The notes under the pieces: generated by a model | What the model was told of the DNA's origin: nothing | Database searches by the model: none | The model's input: only the letters and a program-made list of their open reading frames with translations | NCBI GenBank assembly: GCA_900539695.1 | Contig: UQDG01000005.1 | Coordinates: 62,001 to 126,000, forward strand | Direction of reading: 5' to 3' | Length of the DNA stretch: 64,000 nt | Origin: an uncultured Oscillospiraceae bacterium | GTDB lineage: Bacteria > Bacillota > Clostridia > Oscillospirales > Ruminococcaceae | Translations under genes and position numbers: made by a program | Part shown: positions 47,540-55,999 of the stretch, one piece after another | Position numbering within the stretch: the first letter of the stretch is position 1 | Layout: the number at the start of each line of letters is the position of its first letter

Positions 47540-49792
47540 ATGCAACAAAATAAAAAGTTCCTGCGGGTGCTGTGCAGCCTGTTGGCTGCCGCGCTGGCGG
47601 CGTGGTGCACGGTACTGCTGTGCCGCTGGGTAGGGTATGACCTGCAGGAACGGCTGGGCAACACCCCCAGCTATGAGATTATCAACGATGACTACAGCCA
47701 GATCATCGACATCCCCGCCGAGGGCTTGACCCAGGCCATGCCGCTGAAGGCCGGCCAGCCGTTTTACGGTGTGCGGTTCAAGTTCAGCACTCACGGGCAG
47801 CTGTACAAATCTGGCATGACCATGGTGGAAGCCTACAACGAGGCGGGGGAGCAGATCCTCTTTGCAGCGGGTAACTTCCTGAATATCTGGGACGATACCT
47901 TTACTGAGTTCACCTGCAACGAGGCCTATATCCCTGACCATGACGAAACGCTGACCATCCGCCTGTACAACGAATCCGCCTGGGACGGCCCGCTGGGCGT
48001 CTGGGCCAGCGAGGGCGAAGTATCCGGTATGCCGCTTTCGGTAACGGACGGCGACACCCTCAACGCCACCATGGCAATGCAGCGCGTCAGCGATTTTACC
48101 GGCAGCTGGCCCGCCGCGCTGGCTGCCCGGCTGCAAAAGCCGCTGGCCGCTGCCGTCTTTATCGCGGTGCTGTTGGCCATGCTGCACGCGCCACTCTACC
48201 TGTTTGTGCCTGCGGTGGGCCTGGCCCTGGGCGTGACGTTCACCTATGTTACCCCGGCGCTAGTCGCCCCCGATGAATACACCCACCTGGCTGCCGCCTA
48301 CGAGCTGGCCAGTACCTGGAGCGGCCAGACCGCTGCCGATGAGGACGGCAACCTGCTGCTGCGGGAATGTGACGCCGCCCACTTCGGCACAAAGACCGGA
48401 GACATCGGCGTCCTGGCCTACAAGAATGAGGCCATCGCCGAGACCTCCGAACCCGGCAGCCCCGATGTGCTGACCACCCACAGCGAGGTGAAAGCAGGGC
48501 AGGGCAGCGGCAGCTATCTGGCCCAGGCTCTGGGCATCCGCCTGGCGCGGGCGCAGGGCAAGAACTTTTACACGATGCTGCTCTACGGGCGGCTGGCCAA
48601 CCTGATTTTGTATTTACTGCTGGCGGCGCTGGCCGTTTGGCTGGCCCCGACCAGCCTGCGCGGGCTGCTTGCCTGCGTGGCGCTGCTGCCTATGCCGCTG
48701 CAATTGGCGGCCAGCCTTTCCCCGGATGCCGCCGTGCTGGGGCTGGTGTTCAGCTTTACGGCGCTTTGCCTGCGCCTGCGGGGCGAGAAAGCTGTCTGGT
48801 GGCAGAAGATCCTGCTCATCGTGCTGGGCGGTCTGACCGCCCCCGGCAAGGCCATCTACCTGCCGGTCATCTTGCTCTGCCTGTTGATCCCGGCGGAAAA
48901 TCTGACCTACGACGGGAACCCGACCGTCAAATTTCTGGGCGAAGAACTTCCCGGCGGCTGCTGCATCCATGCGGCTACGCTGGTGCTGGCGTTCTGCTTC
49001 TGGCTGGCCGCCAATCTGAATGCCGTGGCTTACGCGGCCCGCGATATGAACACCACCGTCCTGGTAACCGCTGCCGCTGCCGCTGCGGTGCTGCTGGTGC
49101 TGGCACTGGCGGCGTACCTCAAGCTGCACAAGCGCCCAAAGGTATTCTTCTGGTGCAAAGTGGCTTTTGCCGCCGTACTGGTGGTGGGCGCTGTGGGCGG
49201 CGTATACGCTGTCTCCCACATGGGCGGCGGGCTGGACCCTGACCAACTGACCATGACCTACCCCAACGGGGACTCCATCTGGACCTTCTCGTTCGGCTAT
49301 ATCTGTCGCAACATTCCGGCCACCGTCAAGCTGCTGCTGCGCACCCTGCCGGAACAGGGCGCTCTCTGGCTGCAAGGTCTGCTGGGCACTACCCTGGGGG
49401 AGCCCATCGTCTACCGCATCGATGTCAGCTGGCTGCTGGGCGTAGGCCTGCTGCTGGCTGTGCTGGCCGCCGCCCTGCCCCGGCAGGACGAACCGGCCCT
49501 GCTGGGCCGCCGCAGCAAAGCGGGCACGGCGGGCATCTGTCTCTGCGTTGTGCTGGCTGTGCTGGCTGCCGCGCTGAACTGGACCCCCATCAACTACCAG
49601 ACGCTCTTCGGCTTGCAGGGGCGCTACCTGCTGCCGATTTTGCCGCTGGCCCTGCTGCTGGTAAAAAGCAGCAAAAAGCTGGTCCTGCGCGGGGATGTCT
49701 CCCACGCCGCGGCGCTCTGCACCAGCACTTTAACCATGTTGACCCTGCTGCAAGGCTTTGGCCTGTACGCCGCCTGGCAGCCGGCATCATAA
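47540..49792 (+). CDS. DUF2142 family large membrane protein
   Basis: A 750-residue protein: one N-terminal helix, an external beta-type domain of about 150 residues (residues 35-195), then about a dozen helices. VTPALVAPDEYTHLAAAYELASTW (near residue 240) is the DUF2142 signature, whose acidic PDExxH motif recalls the catalytic loop of GT-C enzymes; PMPLQLAASLSPDAAVLGLVFSF follows. Members occur in wall-glycan and teichoic acid loci. The ATG at 47540 is preceded by AAAGGCAGG; a longer in-frame start is unlikely because it would lie in the leader. Confidence 0.78.
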   Translation: MQQNKKFLRVLCSLLAAALAAWCTVLLCRWVGYDLQERLGNTPSYEIINDDYSQIIDIPAEGLTQAMPLKAGQPFYGVRFKFSTHGQLYKSGMTMVEAYNEAGEQILFAAGNFLNIWDDTFTEFTCNEAYIPDHDETLTIRLYNESAWDGPLGVWASEGEVSGMPLSVTDGDTLNATMAMQRVSDFTGSWPAALAARLQKPLAAAVFIAVLLAMLHAPLYLFVPAVGLALGVTFTYVTPALVAPDEYTHLAAAYELASTWSGQTAADEDGNLLLRECDAAHFGTKTGDIGVLAYKNEAIAETSEPGSPDVLTTHSEVKAGQGSGSYLAQALGIRLARAQGKNFYTMLLYGRLANLILYLLLAALAVWLAPTSLRGLLACVALLPMPLQLAASLSPDAAVLGLVFSFTALCLRLRGEKAVWWQKILLIVLGGLTAPGKAIYLPVILLCLLIPAENLTYDGNPTVKFLGEELPGGCCIHAATLVLAFCFWLAANLNAVAYAARDMNTTVLVTAAAAAAVLLVLALAAYLKLHKRPKVFFWCKVAFAAVLVVGAVGGVYAVSHMGGGLDPDQLTMTYPNGDSIWTFSFGYICRNIPATVKLLLRTLPEQGALWLQGLLGTTLGEPIVYRIDVSWLLGVGLLLAVLAAALPRQDEPALLGRRSKAGTAGICLCVVLAVLAAALNWTPINYQTLFGLQGRYLLPILPLALLLVKSSKKLVLRGDVSHAAALCTSTLTMLTLLQGFGLYAAWQPAS

Positions 49793-49825
49793 AATAAGCA
49801 ATATTTATATAAAGGAGAAATTTCC

Positions 49826-50032
49826 ATGACTATCACCAAGAATACCATCATCGCCGAGATTCTGAACAACGACCCCACCCAGGGCTGCGTGCCCATCTTC
49901 CTGTCCACCGGTATGCACTGCCTGGGCTGCATGGCTTCCCATGGCGAGACCGTTGAGGAGGCCTGCGCCGTCCACGGTGTTGACCCCGACGCTCTGGTCG
50001 CTGAGCTGAACGACTACTTTGCACACCTGTAA
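49826..50032 (+). CDS. DUF1858 redox-disulfide domain protein
   Basis: A 68-residue protein matching the hybrid-cluster-protein-associated redox disulfide family: GMHCLGCMASHGETVEEACAVHGVDPDALV. The CxxC pair (Cys32, Cys35) can form a disulfide or bind metal. Partners are unknown; relatives are often encoded near hybrid cluster protein or electron-transfer genes, none of which is adjacent here. AAAGGAGA precedes the ATG. Its last 14 bases overlap the proposed TTG start of trmK. Confidence 0.85.
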   Translation: MTITKNTIIAEILNNDPTQGCVPIFLSTGMHCLGCMASHGETVEEACAVHGVDPDALVAELNDYFAHL

Positions 50033-50693
50033 TGCACCGCGGCTGGATGCCCGCCTGGCTGCTGCCTTTGCCTATGTACGGCCGGGGCATGTGGCGGCGG
50101 ACATCGGCTGCGACCACGGCAAATTAAGCGCCGCACTGGCGGGCAGCGGTCGCTGCCCGCTTGTTTTGGCTTGTGACCTTCGCCCCGGCCCGCTGGAGAA
50201 AGCCCGTGTGACCTGCGCCCCCTGCGGGGACAAGGTGCAGTGCCGCCTGGGCAGCGGGCTGGAGGTGCTGGCCCCCGGCGAGGCGGACGATATCATCATC
50301 GCAGGCATGGGTGCGGAAACAATCATTGAAATTCTGGAGGCCGCCCCCTGGGTGTTTGACGCCCGGTACAATCTGGTGCTGGTGCCCGCCACCAAGCACA
50401 GTGTGCTGCGCCGCTGGCTGGCCCGCCGCGGCTTTGCACTAGCGGGGGAGACCCTTTGCCAGGCGGCAGGCCGCTGGTATGCCGTGATGAACGCCCGCTA
50501 CACCGGCACGTGCCGTGAACCGGACGGCTTAGAGTGCCTTTGCGGCCTGACGAACGGCCAGCCCGGCTGCGAGGATTACTACGCCCAGCAGAACGCTAAA
50601 CTAAAAAAATACCGCCTCGGCCTGCCTGCTGGGCAGGAAGCCGAAGCGGTGGATGTGCTCATCAAACAAATGGAGGAGTTGTCATGTCGGTAA
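50019..50693 (+). CDS. trmK: tRNA (adenine22-N1)-methyltransferase TrmK
   Basis: A 224-residue Rossmann methyltransferase. LDARLAAAFAYVRPGHVAADIGCDHGKLSAAL is the family N-terminus with the SAM loop, ACDLRPGPLEKAR follows, and IIIAGMGAETIIEIL is motif IV. It makes m1A22 in bacterial tRNAs such as tRNA-Ser. The only usable in-frame start is TTG 50019, inside the DUF1858 gene; an ATG at 50032 is out of frame. It overlaps the next gene by 10 bases, the usual trmK-nif3 pair of Firmicutes. Confidence 0.92.
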   Translation: MHTCNAPRLDARLAAAFAYVRPGHVAADIGCDHGKLSAALAGSGRCPLVLACDLRPGPLEKARVTCAPCGDKVQCRLGSGLEVLAPGEADDIIIAGMGAETIIEILEAAPWVFDARYNLVLVPATKHSVLRRWLARRGFALAGETLCQAAGRWYAVMNARYTGTCREPDGLECLCGLTNGQPGCEDYYAQQNAKLKKYRLGLPAGQEAEAVDVLIKQMEELSCR

Positions 50694-51439
50694 CGGTGCA
50701 GCAAATTCTCGGGCTGCTGCAAACGCTGGCCCCGTCGGAGCTGGCTTGCAGCTGGGACAATGTGGGCCTGCTGGTGGATGTCGGTGTGCCGGTCAGCCAC
50801 GTGCTGACCACACTGGACATCACGGCGGCGGTGGTGCAGGAGGCAGTGGAGAACGACTGCCAGCTGATCGTCAGCCACCACCCGGTGATCTTTGACCCGC
50901 TCAAGCATATCAGCGCAGGGGATGTGCCGGCGCTGCTCATCAAAAACAACATCTCGGCCATCTGCATGCACACCAATCTGGATGCAGCCCCCGGCGGCGT
51001 CAATGATACGCTGGCGGATCTTTTGGGTATGCAGCGGGAGGGCCGCCGCAATTTCGCCGAGGATTGCGGCCGTATCGGCCCTGTGGAACCCACTACGGTG
51101 CAGCAGCTGGCCCGCTTCTGCGCGGACACGCTGCACAGCGGCGTGCGGTACGTGGATTGCGGCCGCCCCATCACCTGCCTGGCCGAAGTCAGCGGCGCGG
51201 GCGGCAGCTACCTGCAGGAAGCTATTGATGCGGGCGCGGATTGCCTTGTCACCGGCGAGGCCGCCCACCACATCGCTCTGCTGGCTAAACAGAAAGGCGT
51301 TGGCCTGGTGGTCTCCGGTCATTGGGGCACCGAGCACGGCATCGCCGATGTGTTGGCTGCCCATATCGCCAGCAACTTCCCGGCCCTTACCGTCCGCCAC
51401 GCTGCCGCGGACCGCGACCCCTATTCCTACTTATTATAA
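50684..51439 (+). CDS. Nif3-like dinuclear metal centre hexameric protein
   Basis: A 251-residue protein of the YqfO/YbgI family. ELACSWDNVGLLVDVG at the N-terminus, LIVSHHPVIFDPLKHI (metal-binding His-His), ICMHTNLDAAPGGVNDTLADLLG and the C-terminal VVSGHWGTEHG supply the two-metal site. Structures show a toroidal hexamer; GTP cyclohydrolase-like and other activities have been proposed, with no agreed role. The short form without the YqfO insert is present. GGAGGAG precedes the ATG. Confidence 0.92.
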   Translation: MSVTVQQILGLLQTLAPSELACSWDNVGLLVDVGVPVSHVLTTLDITAAVVQEAVENDCQLIVSHHPVIFDPLKHISAGDVPALLIKNNISAICMHTNLDAAPGGVNDTLADLLGMQREGRRNFAEDCGRIGPVEPTTVQQLARFCADTLHSGVRYVDCGRPITCLAEVSGAGGSYLQEAIDAGADCLVTGEAAHHIALLAKQKGVGLVVSGHWGTEHGIADVLAAHIASNFPALTVRHAAADRDPYSYLL

Positions 51440-51450
51440 AAGGAGAACCC

Positions 51451-53205
51451 ATGTCTCTTGATGCTGCGACCCTGGCGCTGGTAGCCGGGGAACTGAAAAC
51501 CACCCTGCTGGATGCCAAGATCGATAAGATCTTTGAGCCTACCCGAGACGAAGTACTGATGACGCTGCGCACCCGCACAGAGACCCATCGGCTGCTGCTG
51601 TCGGCCCGCAGCGGGTCGGCCCGCGTCTGCCTGACCAAGGAGAACTTTGAAAACCCGCTTACGCCCCCGGGCTTCTGCATGCTGCTGCGCAAGCATCTGA
51701 CCGGCGGCCGCCTGATCGATCTGCGCCGGGAGCTGGGCGACCGCATCATCTACTTTGACTTCCGCTGCACCAACGAGATGGGCGACCTGGTCGTGAACAC
51801 CGTGGCGGCGGAGCTGATGGGACGCTACTCCAACCTGGTGCTGGTGCAGGACGGCCGCATCATCGATGCCCTCAAGCGTGTGGATTTTGAGGACAGCGAG
51901 GTCCGCCAGCTGCTGCCCGGTTTGCCCTACACGCTGCCGCCCAAGCCCGCCCGGCCGGACTTCCTCGTTACCAGTGCCGCCGCCATGGTGGCCGCTGCCT
52001 GCGAGAAGGACCTGCCCGTCGCCCAGGCCTTGGGCAAGACCGTGGCGGGTGTCGGCCCTGTTGTCGTGCGGGAGGCCGTCTGCCGCGCTCTGGGCGAGAC
52101 CCCGGCGCTGGCCTGCGACCTGACTGTTGGCGAAAAAGCCAAGATTGCCGCCGCCATCGATGAGCTGAAGGCCGAACATGCCAACGGTGGCACCCCCACG
52201 GCGGTGCGCCTGCCCCAGCCGGACGGCGTGGCCAAGCCGGTGGAGTTCAGCTTCTTTGTGCCGCAGCAGTACGGCAGCGCCGCGCTGCTGACCCAGTACC
52301 CCAGCTACAGCGAACTGCTGGAGGACTACTACGCCACCAAGGACCGCGCCGAGCGCCTGCGGCAGAAGAGCCGCGAACTGTACAAGGCTGTGCACAACAT
52401 GCACGACCGTGCCGTCCGCAAGCAGGCCGCCCGCCGCGAGGAACTGGCCCAATCCTCCAAGGCCGATACGCTGCGCCTGCACGGTGAGCTGCTGCAGGCC
52501 AACCTCTGGGCTGTACACAAGGGCGACCGCCAGGTGACCGTGCAGAACTACTACACCGGCGAGGATGTCACCATCAAGCTGGACCCACGCTTCGGTCCCA
52601 ATGAGAATGCGCAGAAATATTTCCGCGACTATAAAAAGAAGCAGACCGCCCACGCCATGCTGCAGAAGCTGCTGGTGGAGGGCGAAGCCGAGATCGAGTA
52701 CCTGGCCACCGTTATGTACGAGGTGGAGTCCGCCCCCGGTGAGGCTGCGCTCAACGAGATCCGCGCCGAGCTGAAGAGCCAGGGCTATCTGAAATACTAC
52801 AAGCAGCGGGACCGCAAGCAGAAACCGGCGGACTTCCTGCGGTACATGTCCGGCGACGGCTTTGAAATTTTGGTGGGCCGCAACAACCTGCAAAACGATA
52901 AGCTCACCCTGCACACCGCCCGCGGTAAAGATCTGTGGTTCCACGTGCAGAAAGCCCCCGGCAGCCACTGCGTGGTCATGAGCAGGGGAGAGAACATCCC
53001 CGATACGACCAGGCAGGAGGCCGCCGAGCTGGCCGTGCTGCACTCCAGCCAGAACGGCGGTGCTAAGGTGGCCGTGGACACCACCGAGGTAAAGAACATC
53101 TGGAAAGCCAACGGCACTAAACCCGGCATGGTTTTGTATGAGGTTTACACCACCGTTTACGTCACCCCGCGTGAAGGGCTGGAGGAGCAGCTGAAGAAAA
53201 AGTAA
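51451..53205 (+). CDS. rqcH: NFACT family protein RqcH (Rqc2 homologue)
   Basis: A 584-residue protein, full length. NFACT-N begins LVAGELKTTLLDAKIDKIFEP with RLLLSARSGSARVCLT; the conserved Asp-Arg is in GRLIDLRREL. A coiled coil lies near residues 290-440, and the C-terminal NFACT-R domain has GRNNLQNDKLTLHTARGKDLWFHVQKAPGSHCVV. It binds 50S subunits with stalled peptidyl-tRNA and recruits tRNA-Ala to add alanine tails. AAAGGAGA precedes the ATG. The last 20 codons are duplicated downstream as a fossil at 54647-54706. Confidence 0.93.
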   Translation: MSLDAATLALVAGELKTTLLDAKIDKIFEPTRDEVLMTLRTRTETHRLLLSARSGSARVCLTKENFENPLTPPGFCMLLRKHLTGGRLIDLRRELGDRIIYFDFRCTNEMGDLVVNTVAAELMGRYSNLVLVQDGRIIDALKRVDFEDSEVRQLLPGLPYTLPPKPARPDFLVTSAAAMVAAACEKDLPVAQALGKTVAGVGPVVVREAVCRALGETPALACDLTVGEKAKIAAAIDELKAEHANGGTPTAVRLPQPDGVAKPVEFSFFVPQQYGSAALLTQYPSYSELLEDYYATKDRAERLRQKSRELYKAVHNMHDRAVRKQAARREELAQSSKADTLRLHGELLQANLWAVHKGDRQVTVQNYYTGEDVTIKLDPRFGPNENAQKYFRDYKKKQTAHAMLQKLLVEGEAEIEYLATVMYEVESAPGEAALNEIRAELKSQGYLKYYKQRDRKQKPADFLRYMSGDGFEILVGRNNLQNDKLTLHTARGKDLWFHVQKAPGSHCVVMSRGENIPDTTRQEAAELAVLHSSQNGGAKVAVDTTEVKNIWKANGTKPGMVLYEVYTTVYVTPREGLEEQLKKK

Positions 53206-53221
53206 AGCTGCAGCCTCTTTC

Positions 53222-53254
53222 AAAAGCGCTTCCCGCATTCGGGAGGCGCTTTTT
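53222..53254 (+). terminator. Intrinsic terminator after rqcH
   Basis: AAAGCGCTTCCCG-CATT-CGGGAGGCGCTTTTT forms an 11- to 13-bp stem with one mismatch or G-T pair, then T. Confidence 0.87.
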
Positions 53255-53311
53255 CTGGCTGTACAGGGATTTTCCGTGAACAGGTGTAGCTGTAAAATCT
53301 TTCGGGCGGCA

Positions 53312-53340
53312 TTGTACCGCACAGGAAATTCTGCTATAAT
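53312..53340 (+). promoter_or_regulatory. Promoter of the first lipoprotein gene
   Basis: TTGTAC (53312-53317), 17 bases, TATAAT (53335-53340), 38 bases before the GTG start. Confidence 0.7.
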
Positions 53341-53378
53341 CAGGGAAAACATGATTCTGTACGCGGGAGGGATACGTT

Positions 53379-54479
53379 GTGAAGCAAAAGGAGATTGCTG
53401 CTGTTTTGGCTGGTGCCATGCTGCTCGCCGGATGCGGTGGGATGCAGATGGGCACGATGCCGGAAGAAACGCCTGCGTCCGGCGCGTCCCCGGCAGTAGA
53501 ACCGCGAGATGATGCCGCGTCGGACAGTGCTGCAGAAACCGGCGAGGCAGCTGCACCGGAACAGCATACGATAAGTCTGGAGCAGTGGCGTGCACAGATG
53601 TCCGGACAGGTGGCGGACTACACGATAGAGGGCCCTCACGCAGCGACATCCCGGCTGGAGGATCTGGTCGTTCTGCCGGAGGACGGTGTCACCCTGCAGG
53701 TAATGTGGTGGGGCGGTAACGGGACGCTGGCAGATGCAGCGGAAACCTACGGCATGACACTGGAAGAACTGCAGCGGCTGAACCCGGATGTCTCGGACGC
53801 AGATTTGATGGATGAAGGCAAAGGGATTTATTATTATGTGACACTCCTTCTCAAGGATGGCCTGTACCAGCTGCCTGAAACGCAGACCCAGACAGTCACC
53901 ATCACCGTGCCGTGGGTGCAGAACCGCGACGATAACGTGTCCAGCTATGAGATCCCGGCGGCACTTGATGAGCAGGCGGCGGCAGCTATGGCAGAGGCCT
54001 ACAGCTTCCTTGCCCATATGAATATCTGCTGCGGCTATGGCCCCAGCGAGCCGGTGGGTGAAAAGGAAAACCTGTACCGCGCGGTGGAAGGCGCACGCTT
54101 TACAAACTATACGGATTTTACTTCGTATCTGAATGCGGTGTTCAGCCCGGAACTGGCAGAAAGCTACGCAAACAGTGCCCGCTATGATGAAAAGATGAAC
54201 ATTTATGCGGGCGGCTATATGCAGGGGGAGAATGACGAACTGTGGTTCACCGGCGGTGAGCGCGGCACCAACATTCTATACTGCGGAACAACCTTTACGG
54301 AGCCGGAACTGCAGTCTGACGGCAGCCTGACTTTCTGGCAGCTGAGCCTGCAGGCCGATTACGATAGTTTTGAAGGATGGACACAGCCGGTTAAGGTTGC
54401 ACAGGCGGAGGTGACGCCTGTCCGTCTGGTTCCCACCGAAAACGGCTGGCGGGTAGATAAGCTTGAACTGCCGCTCTGA
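53379..54479 (+). CDS. Lipoprotein with LysM-like segment, copy 1
   Basis: A 366-residue secreted lipoprotein of unknown function. The signal peptide ends in the lipobox LLAGC (Cys19). A Pro/Ala/Glu linker follows, then a conserved domain. Residues 112-132 (GTLADAAETYGMTLEELQRLN) look like the helical part of a LysM peptidoglycan-binding repeat. The C-terminal 170 residues (ERGTNILYCGTTFTEPELQSDGSLTFWQLSL, then LVPTENGWRVDKLELPL) are shared with the next gene, its paralogue. GTG start with GGGAGG nine bases upstream. Confidence 0.75.
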   Translation: MKQKEIAAVLAGAMLLAGCGGMQMGTMPEETPASGASPAVEPRDDAASDSAAETGEAAAPEQHTISLEQWRAQMSGQVADYTIEGPHAATSRLEDLVVLPEDGVTLQVMWWGGNGTLADAAETYGMTLEELQRLNPDVSDADLMDEGKGIYYYVTLLLKDGLYQLPETQTQTVTITVPWVQNRDDNVSSYEIPAALDEQAAAAMAEAYSFLAHMNICCGYGPSEPVGEKENLYRAVEGARFTNYTDFTSYLNAVFSPELAESYANSARYDEKMNIYAGGYMQGENDELWFTGGERGTNILYCGTTFTEPELQSDGSLTFWQLSLQADYDSFEGWTQPVKVAQAEVTPVRLVPTENGWRVDKLELPL

Positions 54480-54646
54480 GCACGGCGGCTCTTTTGTGGA
54501 AAAACACCGGCGACGCTCTTGAATATTTCCCCCGAAAGCACACACTGTTGAAAACCTGCACGCTTTCCCATTCCTTTCGGCATAACGTAAAAATCTCAAA
54601 AATTTTATAAAAGTGCTGAAAAGGGATTGCGACGCCGGAAAACGCG
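54480..54646 (+). repeat. Fossil copy of the sequence upstream of the S10 operon
   Basis: From 54575 on, TTTCGGCATAACGTAAAAAT and the following CTCAAAAATTTTATAAAA match 55911-55955, the region just before the S10 promoter, with only small A-run differences; GCCGGAAAACGCGGTG continues the match into the promoter spacer. TTTGTGGAAAA (54494 and 55880 regions) is also shared. It marks the right end of duplicated unit 1. Confidence 0.75.
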
Positions 54647-54655
54647 GTGTACACT
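54627..54655 (+). promoter_or_regulatory. Decayed copy of the S10 promoter, possibly driving lipoprotein 2
   Basis: TTGCGA (54627-54632), 17 bases, TACACT (54650-54655), aligned with TTGCAA-17-TATAAT of the S10 operon. It lies 100 bases before the second lipoprotein gene, which has no other visible promoter. Confidence 0.4.
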
Positions 54656-54706
54656 ACAGTCCACGTTACCTCGTGTGAGGGGCTGGAAGAGCAGCTGAAG
54701 AAATAA
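54647..54706 (+). pseudogene. Fossil 3' end of rqcH
   Basis: Translated in frame, this stretch gives VYTTVHVTSCEGLEEQLKK and a stop, against VYTTVYVTPREGLEEQLKKK at the end of RqcH (53143-53205). No start or upstream coding sequence is present. It is the left end of duplicated unit 2, joined directly to the fossil S10 promoter. Confidence 0.85.
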
Positions 54707-54758
54707 AAATCCGGAATCGGTATACAGGGAAGAATTCCGCATCTGTCAGGAGGATTCT

Positions 54759-55832
54759 ATGAAAAAGAAGCTGCTTGCCTTATCTCTTGTTCTCGCTGCG
54801 CTTTCTGCCTGTGCATCTGCGCCATCGGATACTGCCGTGCCAACGTCGGCACCGATACCGACGCCCACTGCAACGCCCACCCCTGCGGCAACGCCTGTGC
54901 TCACACCAAGTCCGCAGCCCTCAGAAGAACCAACTCCTGTGCCGACTATGGTATCCTATGAACCTGTCTCGGTTGATAGCTGGCTCGCAAATGCAAACTG
55001 CCGTATGCCGGACTGTTCCATCAGCGCCCCGGCGGACGGAAAACCGCGTCTTGACAAAATGGTGGCCTGGCCCGAAGAAGGAGTGACCCTCTGCTGCACA
55101 TGCCAGACGCTGGAAGAAGCGGCCGAAGCCTTTGATACGACGGTTGATGAGCTGAAAGCACTGAATCCGGACTGGGAAGAAAATTTTGCCCGCAATGGAT
55201 ATTTTTATCAGTTAAAGATACAGGCAGAACCGTACATTTTACCGCAGAATGATGTGGTCTGGGTCAAGGTGGACGCTCCGTGGGCTGAGTGTGGCTACAA
55301 AACGGTTTATGAGGTTCCGGCCAGTCTGGACAGGCAGGCGGCTGCGGCAATGGGTATGGCGGATTATTTTCAACAAAATTTCTGCGGCGGGTTTCACGCG
55401 GGCTCTCTCCCTTACGAGAGCGCAGAAGACGTGGACCCCAGGTTCAGTGTCCGTGCGGTGGACGGAGCTCTCTACACGAAGTTTTCCGAATTTGACAACT
55501 TCCTGCACGCGGTGTATTCAGACAAGCGCGTAAAGGAAATTGCATACAGTGAGGATGGCTTTTATAAGGAAGGCCCGAACGATACGATTCTTTCGATCGA
55601 TGGCGACCGGGGCGGCAACATTGCCTACTGCGGCTATCTTTTCACCGAACCCGAAACGCAGCCCGACGGCAGCTTGAAATTCTGGCAGATTGTCCTGACC
55701 TGCGAAGATGAGAACTTCCACGGCTGGGATGTGACGGAGCCAGTCACACCCGATACGGCTACACTGCGCCCGGTGCACCTCGTTCCCACCGAGGGCGGCT
55801 GGCGCGTGGACCAGCTAGGATTGCCCAATTGA
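54759..55832 (+). CDS. Lipoprotein with LysM-like segment, copy 2
   Basis: A 357-residue paralogue of the upstream lipoprotein. The signal peptide has lipobox LSAC (Cys18), followed by a Thr/Pro-rich linker (TPTATPTPAATP). Residues 115-135 (QTLEEAAEAFDTTVDELKALN) are again LysM-like, and RGGNIAYCGYLFTEPETQPDGSLKFWQIVL with LVPTEGGWRVDQLGLPN closes the protein. Roughly 40% identical to copy 1 by eye. CAGGAGGA precedes the ATG. Relative to copy 1 its upstream region has lost the rqcH terminator and the TTGTAC-TATAAT promoter. Function unknown; probably cell-wall attached. Confidence 0.75.
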   Translation: MKKKLLALSLVLAALSACASAPSDTAVPTSAPIPTPTATPTPAATPVLTPSPQPSEEPTPVPTMVSYEPVSVDSWLANANCRMPDCSISAPADGKPRLDKMVAWPEEGVTLCCTCQTLEEAAEAFDTTVDELKALNPDWEENFARNGYFYQLKIQAEPYILPQNDVVWVKVDAPWAECGYKTVYEVPASLDRQAAAAMGMADYFQQNFCGGFHAGSLPYESAEDVDPRFSVRAVDGALYTKFSEFDNFLHAVYSDKRVKEIAYSEDGFYKEGPNDTILSIDGDRGGNIAYCGYLFTEPETQPDGSLKFWQIVLTCEDENFHGWDVTEPVTPDTATLRPVHLVPTEGGWRVDQLGLPN

Positions 55833-55966
55833 ATTTGTTTTGCCTGAAATCAAGCCCGGGATTCCACAGAAAACATGAGATTTGTGGAAAACCCTCTTGA
55901 CATACACCTCTTTCGGCATAACGTAAAAAAATCTCAAAAAAATTTTATAAAAATGCCAAAAAACAC

Positions 55967-55995
55967 TTGCAACACCGGGAAACGTGTGTTATAAT
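55967..55995 (+). promoter_or_regulatory. Promoter of the S10-spc ribosomal protein operon
   Basis: TTGCAA (55967-55972), 17 bases, TATAAT (55990-55995), with A/T tracts upstream (55926-55960) like an UP element. Confidence 0.82.
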
Positions 55996-55999
55996 ACGT

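Noticed and set aside
51427..53649. 740-codon open frame on the minus strand opposite rqcH
   Set aside because: Antisense shadow of a conserved gene with no ribosome-binding site and no recognisable motifs; it also runs across the rqcH terminator and the lipoprotein promoter.
53143..54706. The rqcH fossil as a second functional NFACT gene
   Set aside because: Only the last 19 codons are present, with two changed residues and no start or upstream homology.
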